Below the pieces are notes generated by a model. That model was not told the origin of the DNA and did not search any database. It saw only the letters and a list, made by a program, of their open reading frames with translations. From positions 1 through 7,722 of the forward strand of contig DIUQ01000025.1 of NCBI GenBank assembly GCA_002422375.1: a stretch of DNA of 7,722 nucleotides, in the 5' to 3' direction. Origin of the DNA: a bacterium UBA6154. GTDB taxonomy: Bacteria; Actinomycetota; Actinomycetes; S36-B12. Each line of letters starts with the position of its first letter. Position 1 is the stretch's first letter. Shown piece by piece: positions 1 through 7,059 of this stretch. Both the position numbers and the translations under genes were made by a program.

Positions 1-1343
1 CCCGCCACAATTCCAGCCAGCACAGCACCTGATCGCCAATCGCGATTCGCGAACCAATTCCACAATTGATAGGGGACAGCAAGTAGTGCCGCCCACCAGA
101 TGATCGGGTTACCCAGTGCTAGTACTTCCTGGGAACAGTGATCGGTGGGGCAACCCTGGGAGCCATCTTTAATGCTTTCATAAACAAAGCTTGTAGGTCG
201 TGTCATGAAAGGCCACGACAAGGGATTGCTTTGATAGCTGTGTTCCGAATCAAGATTGACATGGAAATTCCATGCCTCAGAGTGGTAGTTCAGAAATGAT
301 CGTAGAGATTCCGGTATCCAGGAGTCGCCTTTATCCGTTGCCCACTGTCGACCCCACCCGGTATCCGTAATAAACCATCCAGTCCAGCTGGTCAGGTACA
401 CGCCGATCGAAATAACAACAGTTGCCGCAAAGGCGGCGGGCGCACTCACCAACAGCGTTGCCAACCAGGGGCGTTCCACTCCTATTGTCCGGCGCATTGA
501 TACGTCCCAAAGCAAACTCATAATCATGAAAATCGCGAGGAACCACAAGCCGGACCATTTGACGCTGACCGCCAGCGCCAGAAAGAAAATTGCCACCAGG
601 CGCCACGGTCGAATGCCCAAGCGTGGTCCAAATCCGGAGCCAATCTCAGCCCAGGTGTCAGGCGAATAGCTTCCTAGAAGTGCGAGGCGCCGTCGTGTTC
701 GATCTCGGTCAAGGACGAGTGATCCAAAACCTGCCAGAACAAATGTGCTCAACACCATGTCAAGGAGTGCGGTGCGGCTCATAACAATGTGAATGCCGTC
801 GAGCGCCAGAAGCAATCCAGCGATTCCACCGATGAGATCGGATCGGGTCATGCGGCGCACAATCCGAGCAATCAAGACAACTGAGAGGGTTCCCAGCAGA
901 GCGACCATAAACCGCCACCCAAATGGCGTGACACCAAAAAGGTATTCACCGAAGGCAATGGTCCATTTGCCCGTGGGAGGGTGGACCACGAAGGAACCTT
1001 CATTAGTAAAGGCCTCCACAGTGCGCCAATTGTCACCGGCGGTAAGCATGAGGTCTTCATGATTCTCGACCGACTTATGTTCTACGCCGTAGCGGAGGAG
1101 GGCCCACGCATCCTTGGCGTAGTAGGTCTCATCAAAGGCGACCGTATTTGGGCGACCCAGTGACGTGAATCGAATGATCCCGGCGACAACACCGAGGAGT
1201 GCTGGAGCAACCCAGGTGATCCACCCGGTGAGGCGGAACGGGGAGTAGAGGCGCTGGGAAATGGTGGCCAGACTGCGATCGGGTGCAGTTCGCGGAAGCG
1301 ATGCGAGTGCAATTCGCGAATGCGATATGGGTGCCACGGGCAC
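1..1343 (-). CDS. pmt: Protein O-mannosyltransferase (PMT), C-terminus cut by window edge
   Basis: This is a GT39-type membrane enzyme that transfers mannose from polyprenyl-phosphate-mannose to Ser/Thr of proteins exported through Sec. The frame stays open from GTG at 1343 to base 3, giving 447 residues with the C-terminus missing. Numbering from that GTG, the acidic pair of the first extracytoplasmic loop is in FDETYY (D71, E72) and the HPPTGKW motif is at 121-127. Hydrophobic segments follow: around 39-59, after FGWRF, around LIGGIAGLLLALDG and ALLDMVLSTFVLAGFGSLV, in WRLVAIFFLALAVSVKWSG, and at the edge in NPIIWWAALLAVPY. A Cys pair (GCPTDHC) precedes the last one. No MIR domain is seen, as usual in bacterial members. 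An in-frame TAG lies 18 nt upstream of GTG1343, so the start is GTG1343 or GTG1337. GTG1337 fits a leaderless TACCAT-6nt-GTG layout. The gene is divergent from rsmI, an arrangement conserved in actinobacteria. The family is sure; the exact start is not. Confidence 0.93.
   Translation of the reverse strand, partial: MPVAPISHSRIALASLPRTAPDRSLATISQRLYSPFRLTGWITWVAPALLGVVAGIIRFTSLGRPNTVAFDETYYAKDAWALLRYGVEHKSVENHEDLMLTAGDNWRTVEAFTNEGSFVVHPPTGKWTIAFGEYLFGVTPFGWRFMVALLGTLSVVLIARIVRRMTRSDLIGGIAGLLLALDGIHIVMSRTALLDMVLSTFVLAGFGSLVLDRDRTRRRLALLGSYSPDTWAEIGSGFGPRLGIRPWRLVAIFFLALAVSVKWSGLWFLAIFMIMSLLWDVSMRRTIGVERPWLATLLVSAPAAFAATVVISIGVYLTSWTGWFITDTGWGRQWATDKGDSWIPESLRSFLNYHSEAWNFHVNLDSEHSYQSNPLSWPFMTRPTSFVYESIKDGSQGCPTDHCSQEVLALGNPIIWWAALLAVPYQLWNWFANRDWRSGAVLAGIVA
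1283..1330 (+). repeat. Two-copy 24-bp tandem direct repeat in the pmt N-terminal coding region
   Basis: GTGCAGTTCGCGGAAGCGAT begins at 1283 and GTGCAATTCGCGAATGCGAT begins at 1307, exactly 24 bp later. Of the 20 bases quoted, 17 are identical. A further GTGC begins at 1331, again 24 bp on. The second copy contains the 10-bp palindrome ATTCGCGAAT (1312-1321). The repeat is eight codons long and lies antisense in the poorly conserved cytosolic N-terminus of Pmt (S-R-I-A-L-A-S-L / P-R-T-A-P-D-R-S). It also sits about 40-90 bp upstream of the rsmI start, where operator or activator sites would be expected. Whether it is regulatory or just a small coding duplication cannot be told from the sequence. 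Confidence 0.6.
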
Positions 1344-1371
1344 ATGGTATGCGCCCTGCCACTATGGAGCC
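1338..1371. promoter_or_regulatory. Divergent pmt / rsmI promoter region (putative, leaderless)
   Basis: Only 28 bp separate GTG1343 of pmt from ATG1372 of rsmI (34 bp if pmt starts at GTG1337). On the - strand TACCAT (bases 1349-1344) is followed by exactly 6 nt and GTG1337. On the + strand CACTAT (1360-1365) is followed by exactly 6 nt (GGAGCC) and ATG1372. Both hexamers keep the A2 and T6 of an actinobacterial -10 box, and the spacing would put transcription starts on the start codons. The -35 matches are weak on both sides (CGGGCA for rsmI). The two polymerases would have overlapping footprints. This is inference from spacing and weak consensus, not a firm promoter call. Confidence 0.35.
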
Positions 1372-2259
1372 ATGAATCAGCCAGAGCCCAGTGGTCGCTT
1401 GGTCTTTGCCGGCACACCCATGGGTAATTCCGCCGATGCCTCACCACGTTTGATGGATGCTTTGGCCAACGCTGATCTGATCGCTGCTGAGGACACCCGC
1501 AAGCTCAAGCAATTGGCGGCACGGCTGGGAGTGGAGATCACCGGGCGGGTGATTTCACACTTCGAGGGCAATGAGCTGGCGCGCCTGGATCAGATTCTCG
1601 ACTCGGTCCGCTCTGGACTACTTGTCCTGGTTGTGACGGACGCGGGAATGCCGAATGTCAGTGATCCTGGTTACCGACTCTCCGCGGCAGCGGTGGAGGC
1701 TGGTTTACCCATCTCAGTAATTCCCGGTCCATCTGCAGTGCTCACCGCGCTTGTTCTCTCCGGGCTCCCCTCGGACCGATTTTGCTTCGAAGGGTTCCTC
1801 CCGCGGAAATCGGGTGAGCGGGTCAGTGCACTCACTGCTTTGAAGCAAGAGTCTCGAACCATGATCTTTTTTGAAGCGCCGCACCGCATTGCGGCGTCAC
1901 TTGCAGATCTCTGCTCCGTCTTTGGCCCGGATCGGCCCGCGGCACTCTGCCGTGAAATGACTAAGACATATGAAGAAGTTATTCGTGGGACGTTGGCGGA
2001 TCTTCTGACGTGGTCTGAGGGTGAGGTTCGCGGAGAGATAACCCTGGTCGTGGGGGGAGTGACCGCGGAGCAATTACGACATGAAGCGGGACTGGGCGAC
2101 ATGGAGTCGGTTGTAGCCCGCGTCGCGGACCTTGTGCATCGCGGTATGTCCACTAAAGATGCCAGTGCGCATGTAGCGGCTCAAGCAGGATTGTCCAAGC
2201 GTGATGTGTACCAGGCTGCGATCGCAGTGAAGGATTCTCGGGTCCAGGGCGGCGACTAG
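1372..2259 (+). CDS. rsmI: 16S rRNA (cytidine-1402 2'-O)-methyltransferase RsmI
   Basis: RsmI 2'-O-methylates C1402 in the decoding centre of 16S rRNA, using S-adenosylmethionine. The protein has 295 residues from ATG1372, a normal family length. Motifs of the SAM-dependent tetrapyrrole-methylase-like fold are all present: GTPMGN (14-19; usually ATPIGN), AEDTR (39-43), TDAGMPNVSDPG (89-100), PGPSA (118-122), FFEAPHRI (166-173), CREMTKTYEE (193-202) and GEITLVV. The frame is open back to an ATG at 1261, which would add 37 residues. That start is rejected because the extra part has no family similarity and runs antisense through the pmt N-terminus. GGAG lies only 2 nt before ATG1372, too close for a good Shine-Dalgarno site, so a leaderless message is possible. 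It is the first gene of the five-gene cluster and ends 9 nt before metG. Confidence 0.95.
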   Translation: MNQPEPSGRLVFAGTPMGNSADASPRLMDALANADLIAAEDTRKLKQLAARLGVEITGRVISHFEGNELARLDQILDSVRSGLLVLVVTDAGMPNVSDPGYRLSAAAVEAGLPISVIPGPSAVLTALVLSGLPSDRFCFEGFLPRKSGERVSALTALKQESRTMIFFEAPHRIAASLADLCSVFGPDRPAALCREMTKTYEEVIRGTLADLLTWSEGEVRGEITLVVGGVTAEQLRHEAGLGDMESVVARVADLVHRGMSTKDASAHVAAQAGLSKRDVYQAAIAVKDSRVQGGD

Positions 2260-2261
2260 GA
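2258..2261 (+). promoter_or_regulatory. Ribosome binding site of metG
   Basis: AGGA overlaps the last two bases of the rsmI TAG stop codon and lies 7 nt before ATG2269. The spacing is normal and supports both this metG start and close translational linkage to rsmI. Confidence 0.55.
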
Positions 2262-2268
2262 TTCCCCC

Positions 2269-3873
2269 ATGAGCGAGTCGGCACCTTCCTTTTATCTGAC
2301 CACTCCTATTTATTACGTGAACGATGCTCCACATATAGGGCATGCATACACCACGACCGCCGGAGACGTTCTCACTCGTTGGCACAGACAACGTGGTGAC
2401 TCGGTGTGGTTTCTGACCGGTGTAGACGAGCATGGAACAAAAGTCCAACGAGCAGCAGAAGCAGGTGGGGTGAGCCCGCAGGAATGGGTTGACCGCCTGG
2501 TTTCGGAGTCATGGCGACCTGTTTTAGAAACAATTGATGCGCGCAATGACGACTTTATTCGGACAACGGAGACCCGTCACAAGGAACGTGTGCGAAAGTT
2601 CTGGGACACGGTCAAAGCAAATGGTTATGTCTTTTCCGCACCATATGAAGGTCCGTACTGCGTTGGATGCGAGGAATTTAAGTTCCCCGCTGATCTCGTG
2701 GAAGGTGTCGGTGAGTTTGCCGGCGAGCAGGTGTGCGCCATTCATGGCAAGCCACCGGAACAACTCAGTGAAGAGAATTGGTTTTTTCAGTTATCTGCTT
2801 TCAATCAACAGTTGATTGATCATTATGAAAAGAATCCGAATGCCGTTCGACCGCAGAGTGCCTACAACGAGGTCATGAGTTTCCTGCGTGGTGGCTTGGT
2901 GGATATCTCCATGTCTCGATCCAGTGTCAAGTGGGGAATCCCGCTGAGTTGGGATGAATCCCAAGTTGTGTACGTGTGGTTTGACGCACTGTTGAACTAC
3001 ATCACGGCGACCGGCTACGGCGCAGAGCCGGGCAGCGCGGATGCTGATCTATTTGAACGAGTATGGCCCGCGAATGTGCAGTTGGTTGGCAAGGACATCT
3101 TGCGTTTCCATGCTGTGTACTGGCCAGCCATGTTGATGGCCGCTGGTTTGCAGCCACCACAACAAGTATTTGCGCATGGATGGTTGCTCGTTGGCGGCGA
3201 GAAAATGTCCAAATCGAAATTGACCGGTATTTCGCCTAATGTCATTGTTGATCATTTTGGCTCGGATGCATTCCGGTACTACTTCATGCGCGCCATTGCC
3301 TTTGGGCAAGATGGATCCTTCAGCTGGGAGGACATGAGTGCTCGCTACACGTCCGAGCTGGCTAATGGGCTGGGAAACCTTGCCTCCCGGGCAACAGCCA
3401 TGGTGGGTAAATATTTTGACGGTGCCCTACCCCAGGATCAGGCTCCGGGTGAACAGGAGGCAGAGATCCACCGGTTACTCGCTTCCGTTGTTGACCAAGC
3501 GGATGCGTGCATGAGTGAGTTGGACTTTGCTGGCGCCATTGGACACGTCCGGGGATTCATCGAACACATCAATGGGTACGTCACGGACCAGGAGCCATGG
3601 GTTCTGGCTAAGGACGAATCCACCATTCCCCGCCTTGCCAGTGTGCTCTACACCGTATGTGAATCACTACGTGCTGTAGCAGTGTTGTACAACCCGGTCA
3701 TGCCCCGCGCCATGCAGGAAATGTGGCAGGCGATTGGAGCTCAGGAAGCGCTCGGCGACATTGCCGATCAACGAATTTCGGCATGTGGCACCTGGGGTCA
3801 ACTCCCCGCGGGTGTCACCGTCACAAAGGGTGCATCCCTCTTCCCCCGTCTTGTTGATCCCGAAACCGAGTAA
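2269..3873 (+). CDS. metG: Methionyl-tRNA synthetase (single zinc-knuckle, Thermus-like type)
   Basis: This class I aminoacyl-tRNA synthetase attaches methionine to initiator and elongator tRNA-Met in the cytoplasm. The protein has 534 residues. The nucleotide-binding HIGH motif is intact at 22-25 (PHIGHAYT), and the KMSKS loop is at 312-316 (GEKMSKSKLTG). One zinc knuckle is visible: C131/C134 (CVGC) with C156/H159 (CAIH). This C-x2-C...C-x2-H pattern is that of the one-knuckle enzymes rather than the four-Cys E. coli type. The protein ends soon after the anticodon-binding helical domain (PWVLAKD, then LYNPVMPRAMQEMW), so there is no C-terminal EMAP-II-like tRNA-binding domain; actinobacterial MetRS usually lack it. 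The gene starts 9 nt after rsmI and ends 7 nt before tatD, consistent with co-transcription. No broken or missing catalytic motif was found. Confidence 0.97.
   Translation: MSESAPSFYLTTPIYYVNDAPHIGHAYTTTAGDVLTRWHRQRGDSVWFLTGVDEHGTKVQRAAEAGGVSPQEWVDRLVSESWRPVLETIDARNDDFIRTTETRHKERVRKFWDTVKANGYVFSAPYEGPYCVGCEEFKFPADLVEGVGEFAGEQVCAIHGKPPEQLSEENWFFQLSAFNQQLIDHYEKNPNAVRPQSAYNEVMSFLRGGLVDISMSRSSVKWGIPLSWDESQVVYVWFDALLNYITATGYGAEPGSADADLFERVWPANVQLVGKDILRFHAVYWPAMLMAAGLQPPQQVFAHGWLLVGGEKMSKSKLTGISPNVIVDHFGSDAFRYYFMRAIAFGQDGSFSWEDMSARYTSELANGLGNLASRATAMVGKYFDGALPQDQAPGEQEAEIHRLLASVVDQADACMSELDFAGAIGHVRGFIEHINGYVTDQEPWVLAKDESTIPRLASVLYTVCESLRAVAVLYNPVMPRAMQEMWQAIGAQEALGDIADQRISACGTWGQLPAGVTVTKGASLFPRLVDPETE
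2801..2819. repeat. Perfect 9+1+9 palindrome inside metG
   Basis: TCAATCAAC (2801-2809), a central A (2810) and GTTGATTGA (2811-2819) form an uninterrupted inverted repeat in a locally AT-rich patch. It encodes part of FNQQLIDHY in metG. With a one-base centre it is better read as a DNA palindrome than as an RNA hairpin. No function is claimed. Confidence 0.7.
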
Positions 3874-3880
3874 CGTCTCC

Positions 3881-4744
3881 ATGAGCAGTCAAGAGACAGA
3901 TCCCGTCAGCGAGTGGCCCGATTTCCCAGCTCCGCTTCGGGCCACAGTCATTGATTCCCACACGCATCTTGATGTCCACGACCGGCACCTTCACGGTGCA
4001 GTGGCACCTGATCCGCGAGACCTACTGGATCGTGCGCGCAGTGTCGGTGTAGATCGTGTGGTTCAGGTGGGGTGCGATATTCCATCCTCGGAGTGGGCCG
4101 TCGAAGCAGCGCGACAATTCCCGGAAGTTATTGCCACCGTGGCACTCCACCCCAATGAAGCACCCCGGCGGGCCGCCAAAGGTGAGTTGGATGCGGCGTT
4201 GTCCCGTATCGCGGAGTTAGCCGCCGATCCGGTGGTCCGCGGAATCGGTGAGACAGGACTGGATTATTTCCGCACAGATGAATCGGGTCGCGCTGCGCAA
4301 CATGAGTCCTTTCGCAGACATATTGACCTTGCCCGGGAATTGAATAAAACATTGGTCATACACGATCGAGACTCCCATGAGGATGTGATCGCCGTCTTAC
4401 TCGACCAAGGAGCGCCGGAGCGAGTGGTTTTCCACTGCTTCAGTGGCGATTCGGACATGGCTCGCATATGTGCCGAACACGGCTGGTACATGTCCTTTGC
4501 CGGAGTTGTCACATTCAAAAACGCTGAATCATTGCGCGAAGCTCTGGATCAAGTCCCCCGTGAACTGCTTCTCGTGGAAACAGATGCTCCATATCTCACA
4601 CCTGCACCCAATCGAGGGAAAGTGAATGCGAGTTACCTCATGCCCTACACGGTCAGGTCAATTGCAGAGCGTCGCGGGATAGATGAAGTGGAACTGTGTG
4701 AACTGCTTACAGCCAATGCGCAGCGCGCTTTTGGTTCCTGGTGA
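3881..4744 (+). CDS. tatD: TatD family metal-dependent deoxyribonuclease/hydrolase
   Basis: TatD proteins are TIM-barrel hydrolases of the amidohydrolase superfamily that use two metal ions. Characterised members have 3'-5' DNA exonuclease activity, and the exact substrate here is unknown. The protein has 287 residues from ATG3881. Metal-site residues are in place: DSHTHLD (H27, H29), GIGETGLDYF (E124), VIHDRDSHED (H161), VFHCFSGD (H185) and VETDAPYL (D235). The C-terminal NRGKVNASYL and NAQRAFG regions are also typical. The frame is open back to ATG3734 inside metG. I chose ATG3881 because it starts 7 nt after the metG stop and the residues before it have no family similarity. Only a weak GAG (3868-3870) precedes it, so translation may depend on coupling to metG. 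The gene sits between metG and rsmA; many actinobacteria have rpfB directly downstream, and here it is absent. Confidence 0.94.
   Translation: MSSQETDPVSEWPDFPAPLRATVIDSHTHLDVHDRHLHGAVAPDPRDLLDRARSVGVDRVVQVGCDIPSSEWAVEAARQFPEVIATVALHPNEAPRRAAKGELDAALSRIAELAADPVVRGIGETGLDYFRTDESGRAAQHESFRRHIDLARELNKTLVIHDRDSHEDVIAVLLDQGAPERVVFHCFSGDSDMARICAEHGWYMSFAGVVTFKNAESLREALDQVPRELLLVETDAPYLTPAPNRGKVNASYLMPYTVRSIAERRGIDEVELCELLTANAQRAFGSW
4740..4744 (+). promoter_or_regulatory. Ribosome binding site of rsmA, overlapping the tatD stop
   Basis: GGTGA contains the tatD TGA stop and ends 7 nt before ATG4752. It supports ATG4752 over the upstream in-frame ATG4683, which lies inside tatD. The overlap suggests translational coupling between tatD and rsmA. 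Confidence 0.5.
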
Positions 4745-4751
4745 AAAAGTC

Positions 4752-5624
4752 ATGACCGCCGAATTACTCGGTGCCGGAATTGTTCGCGAATTGGCGAACA
4801 AAGTAGGCATAACGCCGACCAAGAAGTTAGGGCAAAACTTTGTCATTGACCCGAATACGGTGCGCTACATTGTTGAGCAAGCCAACCTCACAACGTCAGA
4901 TGTTGTCCTGGAAGTCGGCCCTGGACTGGGCAGCCTCACCGTGGGTTTACTTCCCCAGGTAGAACGCGTGATCGCCGTGGAAATCGATACCCGACTAGCG
5001 GCGGAATTACCCATCACGGTGCATCGTTTTGCGGAGCAGTATGAGGATCGACTAACGGTTGTTCCTGCAGATGCGCTGCGAATTCAGGCGGATGTGTTCG
5101 CACCATATCTACCCACCGCGATCGTGGCCAATCTTCCGTATAACGTGGCGGTGCCCGTACTGATACATCTCCTTGAAGTTCTTCCCAGTGTGCGAACCGT
5201 GTTGGTCATGGTGCAAAAAGAGGTCGCTGACCGGATGTGTGCTGGGCCTGGATCGCGCACCTATGGGATTCCGAGTGTCAAAATCCGGTGGTTTGGTCAC
5301 GCGGAGCCGGCTGGAAACATTGGGAAAAATGTCTTCTGGCCAGCTCCCCACGTTGATTCCGGTTTGGTTCGTGTCTCCATTGATTCACCATCACGGGCGG
5401 ATAACTCCGCTGAAGAACGGGGACGAGTTTTCTCCGTAGTAGATGCGTGCTTTGCCCACCGACGCAAAACACTGCGTGCTGGTTTGGCTGACTTCATTGG
5501 CTCGCCTGCTCGTGCTGAGAAGGTCCTGCGCGCTGCTGGAGTTGATCCTTCAGCGCGCGCGGAGCAGTTGGAACTCCGCGATTTTATTGCGGTGAGTGAC
5601 GCCCTGCAGGCAACGAGAGACTAG
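4752..5624 (+). CDS. rsmA: 16S rRNA (adenine-1518-N6/adenine-1519-N6)-dimethyltransferase RsmA/KsgA
   Basis: RsmA dimethylates two adjacent adenines (A1518 and A1519, E. coli numbering) in the 3'-terminal hairpin of 16S rRNA during 30S assembly, using SAM. Loss of the enzyme gives kasugamycin resistance in known bacteria. The protein has 290 residues from ATG4752. Rossmann methyltransferase motifs are clear: [10 protein letters not shown] near residues 24-33, the SAM-binding EVGPGLG at 54-60, the acidic AVEID motif, the catalytic NLPY at 127-130 and VQKEVADRM. The substrate-loop region [15 protein letters not shown] follows, then an FAHRRKTLR helix and a C-terminal helical domain. The frame also contains an ATG at 4683 inside tatD, rejected because those 23 residues are the tatD end read in another frame. 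It starts 7 nt after tatD and ends 11 nt before ispE. Confidence 0.96.
   Translation: MTAELLGAGIVRELANKVGITPTKKLGQNFVIDPNTVRYIVEQANLTTSDVVLEVGPGLGSLTVGLLPQVERVIAVEIDTRLAAELPITVHRFAEQYEDRLTVVPADALRIQADVFAPYLPTAIVANLPYNVAVPVLIHLLEVLPSVRTVLVMVQKEVADRMCAGPGSRTYGIPSVKIRWFGHAEPAGNIGKNVFWPAPHVDSGLVRVSIDSPSRADNSAEERGRVFSVVDACFAHRRKTLRAGLADFIGSPARAEKVLRAAGVDPSARAEQLELRDFIAVSDALQATRD
4780..4801 (+). other. 8-bp-stem hairpin near the 5' end of rsmA
   Basis: TTGTTCGC (4780-4787), loop GAATTG and GCGAACAA (4794-4801) form a perfect 8-bp stem starting 28 nt after the rsmA ATG. It has no U-tract and so is not a terminator. It encodes ordinary residues (IVRELANK) and may be coincidental. Confidence 0.4.
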
Positions 5625-5635
5625 ATTCGCCCGTT

Positions 5636-6565
5636 ATGAGTGAGCGCTCTGTTCAGGTCTCGGTTCCTGCCAAGATAAATGTGTTTCTTGGGGTCGGTCC
5701 GGTACGAGCTGATGGGTACCACGATCTCAGTACCGTTTTCCATGCTTTGGATTTACGCGACACAGTCACGGCAACAGTTGCTGGCGCCCTGACGGTGACG
5801 GTGGAGGGTGAAGGGGCCCAATTTGTACCCACGAACTCTGGAAACCTGGTGGCGAAAGCCGCTGAACTTCTTGCGCAACACCACGGACTGACGCCCAACG
5901 TGGCCCTTCATATTGACAAGCGCATTCCAGTTGCCGGCGGGATGGCTGGTGGGTCTGCGGATGCGGCTGCTGCATTGCTGGCCTGCGATGTGCTCTGGGA
6001 CACTCAAACACCGCGCAGTGACCTTGATGTCTTAGCGGCACAGATTGGGTCTGATGTTCCTTTTGCCCTGCACGGTGGAACCTCGTTGGGAACAGGACGG
6101 GGAGAGTTACTTGCACCCGTCATCACTACCGGTGAATTTCATTGGGTTGTCGCATTGAGTCACGGTGGCCTGTCCACTCCACGCGTATACGCCGAATGTG
6201 ATCGTCTACGAGAGGTGTCAGGTGAAGCCGTGACAACTCCGGAGGTGCCGGCGGAGTTACTACAAGCGCTACGAGCGGGTGATCCGCATCAATTGGCTCC
6301 GACCCTGCGTAATGATCTCCAGGAGGCGGCGCTCTCCTTGAAACCAAGTTTGGCTCGACTGCTGGAAACAGGTTGTGAACTCGGGGCGCTAGCAGGCATT
6401 GTCTCGGGGAGTGGCCCCACCTGTGTTTTCCTGACCCGGTCCCAGGAGCATGCGGTGGATCTGTCTGCGCGTTTGGCCGGGGCTGATGTGTGCCGCACCG
6501 TGCGCATTGCGCGCGGGCCGGTAGCAGGTGCTCGGGTGGTTACTGACGTAACACAGGATTACTGA
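5636..6565 (+). CDS. ispE: 4-(cytidine-5'-diphospho)-2-C-methyl-D-erythritol kinase IspE
   Basis: IspE phosphorylates the 2-hydroxyl of CDP-methylerythritol with ATP, the fourth step of the MEP (non-mevalonate) pathway to IPP and DMAPP. The protein has 309 residues and a GHMP-kinase fold. PAKINVFL at 11-18 carries the catalytic Lys (K13). The glycine-rich ATP loop is [12 protein letters not shown] at 98-109. [11 protein letters not shown] carries the catalytic Asp (D140, close to D141 of the E. coli enzyme). [13 protein letters not shown] is the third GHMP motif. ATG5636 lies 11 nt after the rsmA stop. The Shine-Dalgarno site is poor, with GAGAGA at 5615-5620 too distant, so coupling is likely. 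The gene closes the five-gene cluster, and its TGA stop overlaps the converging marR stop. Its presence shows that this organism makes isoprenoids by the MEP route. Confidence 0.96.
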   Translation: MSERSVQVSVPAKINVFLGVGPVRADGYHDLSTVFHALDLRDTVTATVAGALTVTVEGEGAQFVPTNSGNLVAKAAELLAQHHGLTPNVALHIDKRIPVAGGMAGGSADAAAALLACDVLWDTQTPRSDLDVLAAQIGSDVPFALHGGTSLGTGRGELLAPVITTGEFHWVVALSHGGLSTPRVYAECDRLREVSGEAVTTPEVPAELLQALRAGDPHQLAPTLRNDLQEAALSLKPSLARLLETGCELGALAGIVSGSGPTCVFLTRSQEHAVDLSARLAGADVCRTVRIARGPVAGARVVTDVTQDY

Positions 6566-7053
6566 TCAAAACCAGCGAGTAATGCACGCAATTGCTCCGA
6601 CAGGAGTGCACGTCCCTCCGGAGTGATGCTCGACAAAATAGCGGACTCACTTTTCAAAAGGTCCGTCATGGCCCCGTCCACCGCAAGGCGTCCGTGCTCA
6701 GTGAGTTGCACTTGAACGCCACGGCGATCATGGGGATCAGGGAATCGAGTCACGAATCCACGATCGAGCAGTCGGTCCACCCGTGTGGTCATGGTTCCAC
6801 TGGTCACATGAGTGGCTAGGGCAAGTGCGCCGGGGGAGAGGGCGAATGAATTGCCGACCCGGCGAAGTGCCGCCAGGACATCGAATTCCCAGGAATCTAG
6901 ATCGTGATTTCGAAAAGCTTGGGCTCGGGCGGTATCCAGGTAACTGGAAACACGGGATATGCGGGAAAGGATTTCCAGCGGTGTCACATCTAGATCGGGA
7001 CGCTGTTCGCGCCATGCGGACACGATCAGGTCGACTTCATCTGGTGGTGGCAC
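6559..7053 (-). CDS. MarR family transcriptional regulator
   Basis: This is a winged-helix DNA-binding regulator of 164 residues, expected to act as a dimer. The N-terminal dimerisation helix (about 23-49, [18 protein letters not shown]) leads into [12 protein letters not shown] at 54-65, seen in many actinobacterial MarR proteins. The winged HTH spans about 70-118, with recognition helix [17 protein letters not shown] (83-99) and wing [12 protein letters not shown] (106-117). The start is GTG at 7053. No good Shine-Dalgarno site precedes it, but a TAGAAT hexamer lies exactly 6 nt upstream, pointing to a leaderless message. Near-palindromic sites cover that hexamer, so autorepression is likely. 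The target and ligand are unknown: such regulators often sit beside a transporter or oxidoreductase, but none is in this window. The gene lies downstream of tetR on the same strand and overlaps the ispE end by 7 bp. Confidence 0.93.
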   Translation of the reverse strand: MPPPDEVDLIVSAWREQRPDLDVTPLEILSRISRVSSYLDTARAQAFRNHDLDSWEFDVLAALRRVGNSFALSPGALALATHVTSGTMTTRVDRLLDRGFVTRFPDPHDRRGVQVQLTEHGRLAVDGAMTDLLKSESAILSSITPEGRALLSEQLRALLAGFDQ

Positions 7054-7059
7054 ACCGTG

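Noticed and set aside
331..606. - strand open frame of 91 codons within the left region
   Set aside because: It is an out-of-frame shadow of pmt, whose true frame encodes conserved membrane and catalytic motifs through the same bases.
1261..1371. N-terminal extension of rsmI from ATG1261
   Set aside because: The extra 37 residues resemble no RsmI N-terminus and are antisense to the pmt coding start. The conserved protein begins with the GRLVFAGTPMGN region shortly after ATG1372.
1877..1896. GC-rich hairpin CGCCGCA / TGCGGCG within rsmI as a terminator
   Set aside because: It lies in the conserved EAPHRIAAS coding segment, and neither strand has a T-run after the stem in the right direction.
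1671..2153. - strand open frame of 160 codons antisense to rsmI
   Set aside because: The Ser/Arg/Pro-rich translation is typical of the antisense of a GC-biased gene. No start signal or domain was seen.
2074..2448. - strand open frame of 124 codons across the rsmI/metG junction
   Set aside because: It is antisense to two well-recognised genes, and its translation has low-complexity, Cys/His-rich composition with no recognisable domain.
5766..6116. - strand open frame of 116 codons antisense to ispE
   Set aside because: The Gln/His/Arg-rich translation is a shadow of ispE, which has all GHMP motifs in the + frame.
6559..6620. Intrinsic terminator after ispE
   Set aside because: No stem followed by a T-run is visible. 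The downstream sequence is coding for marR on the other strand.
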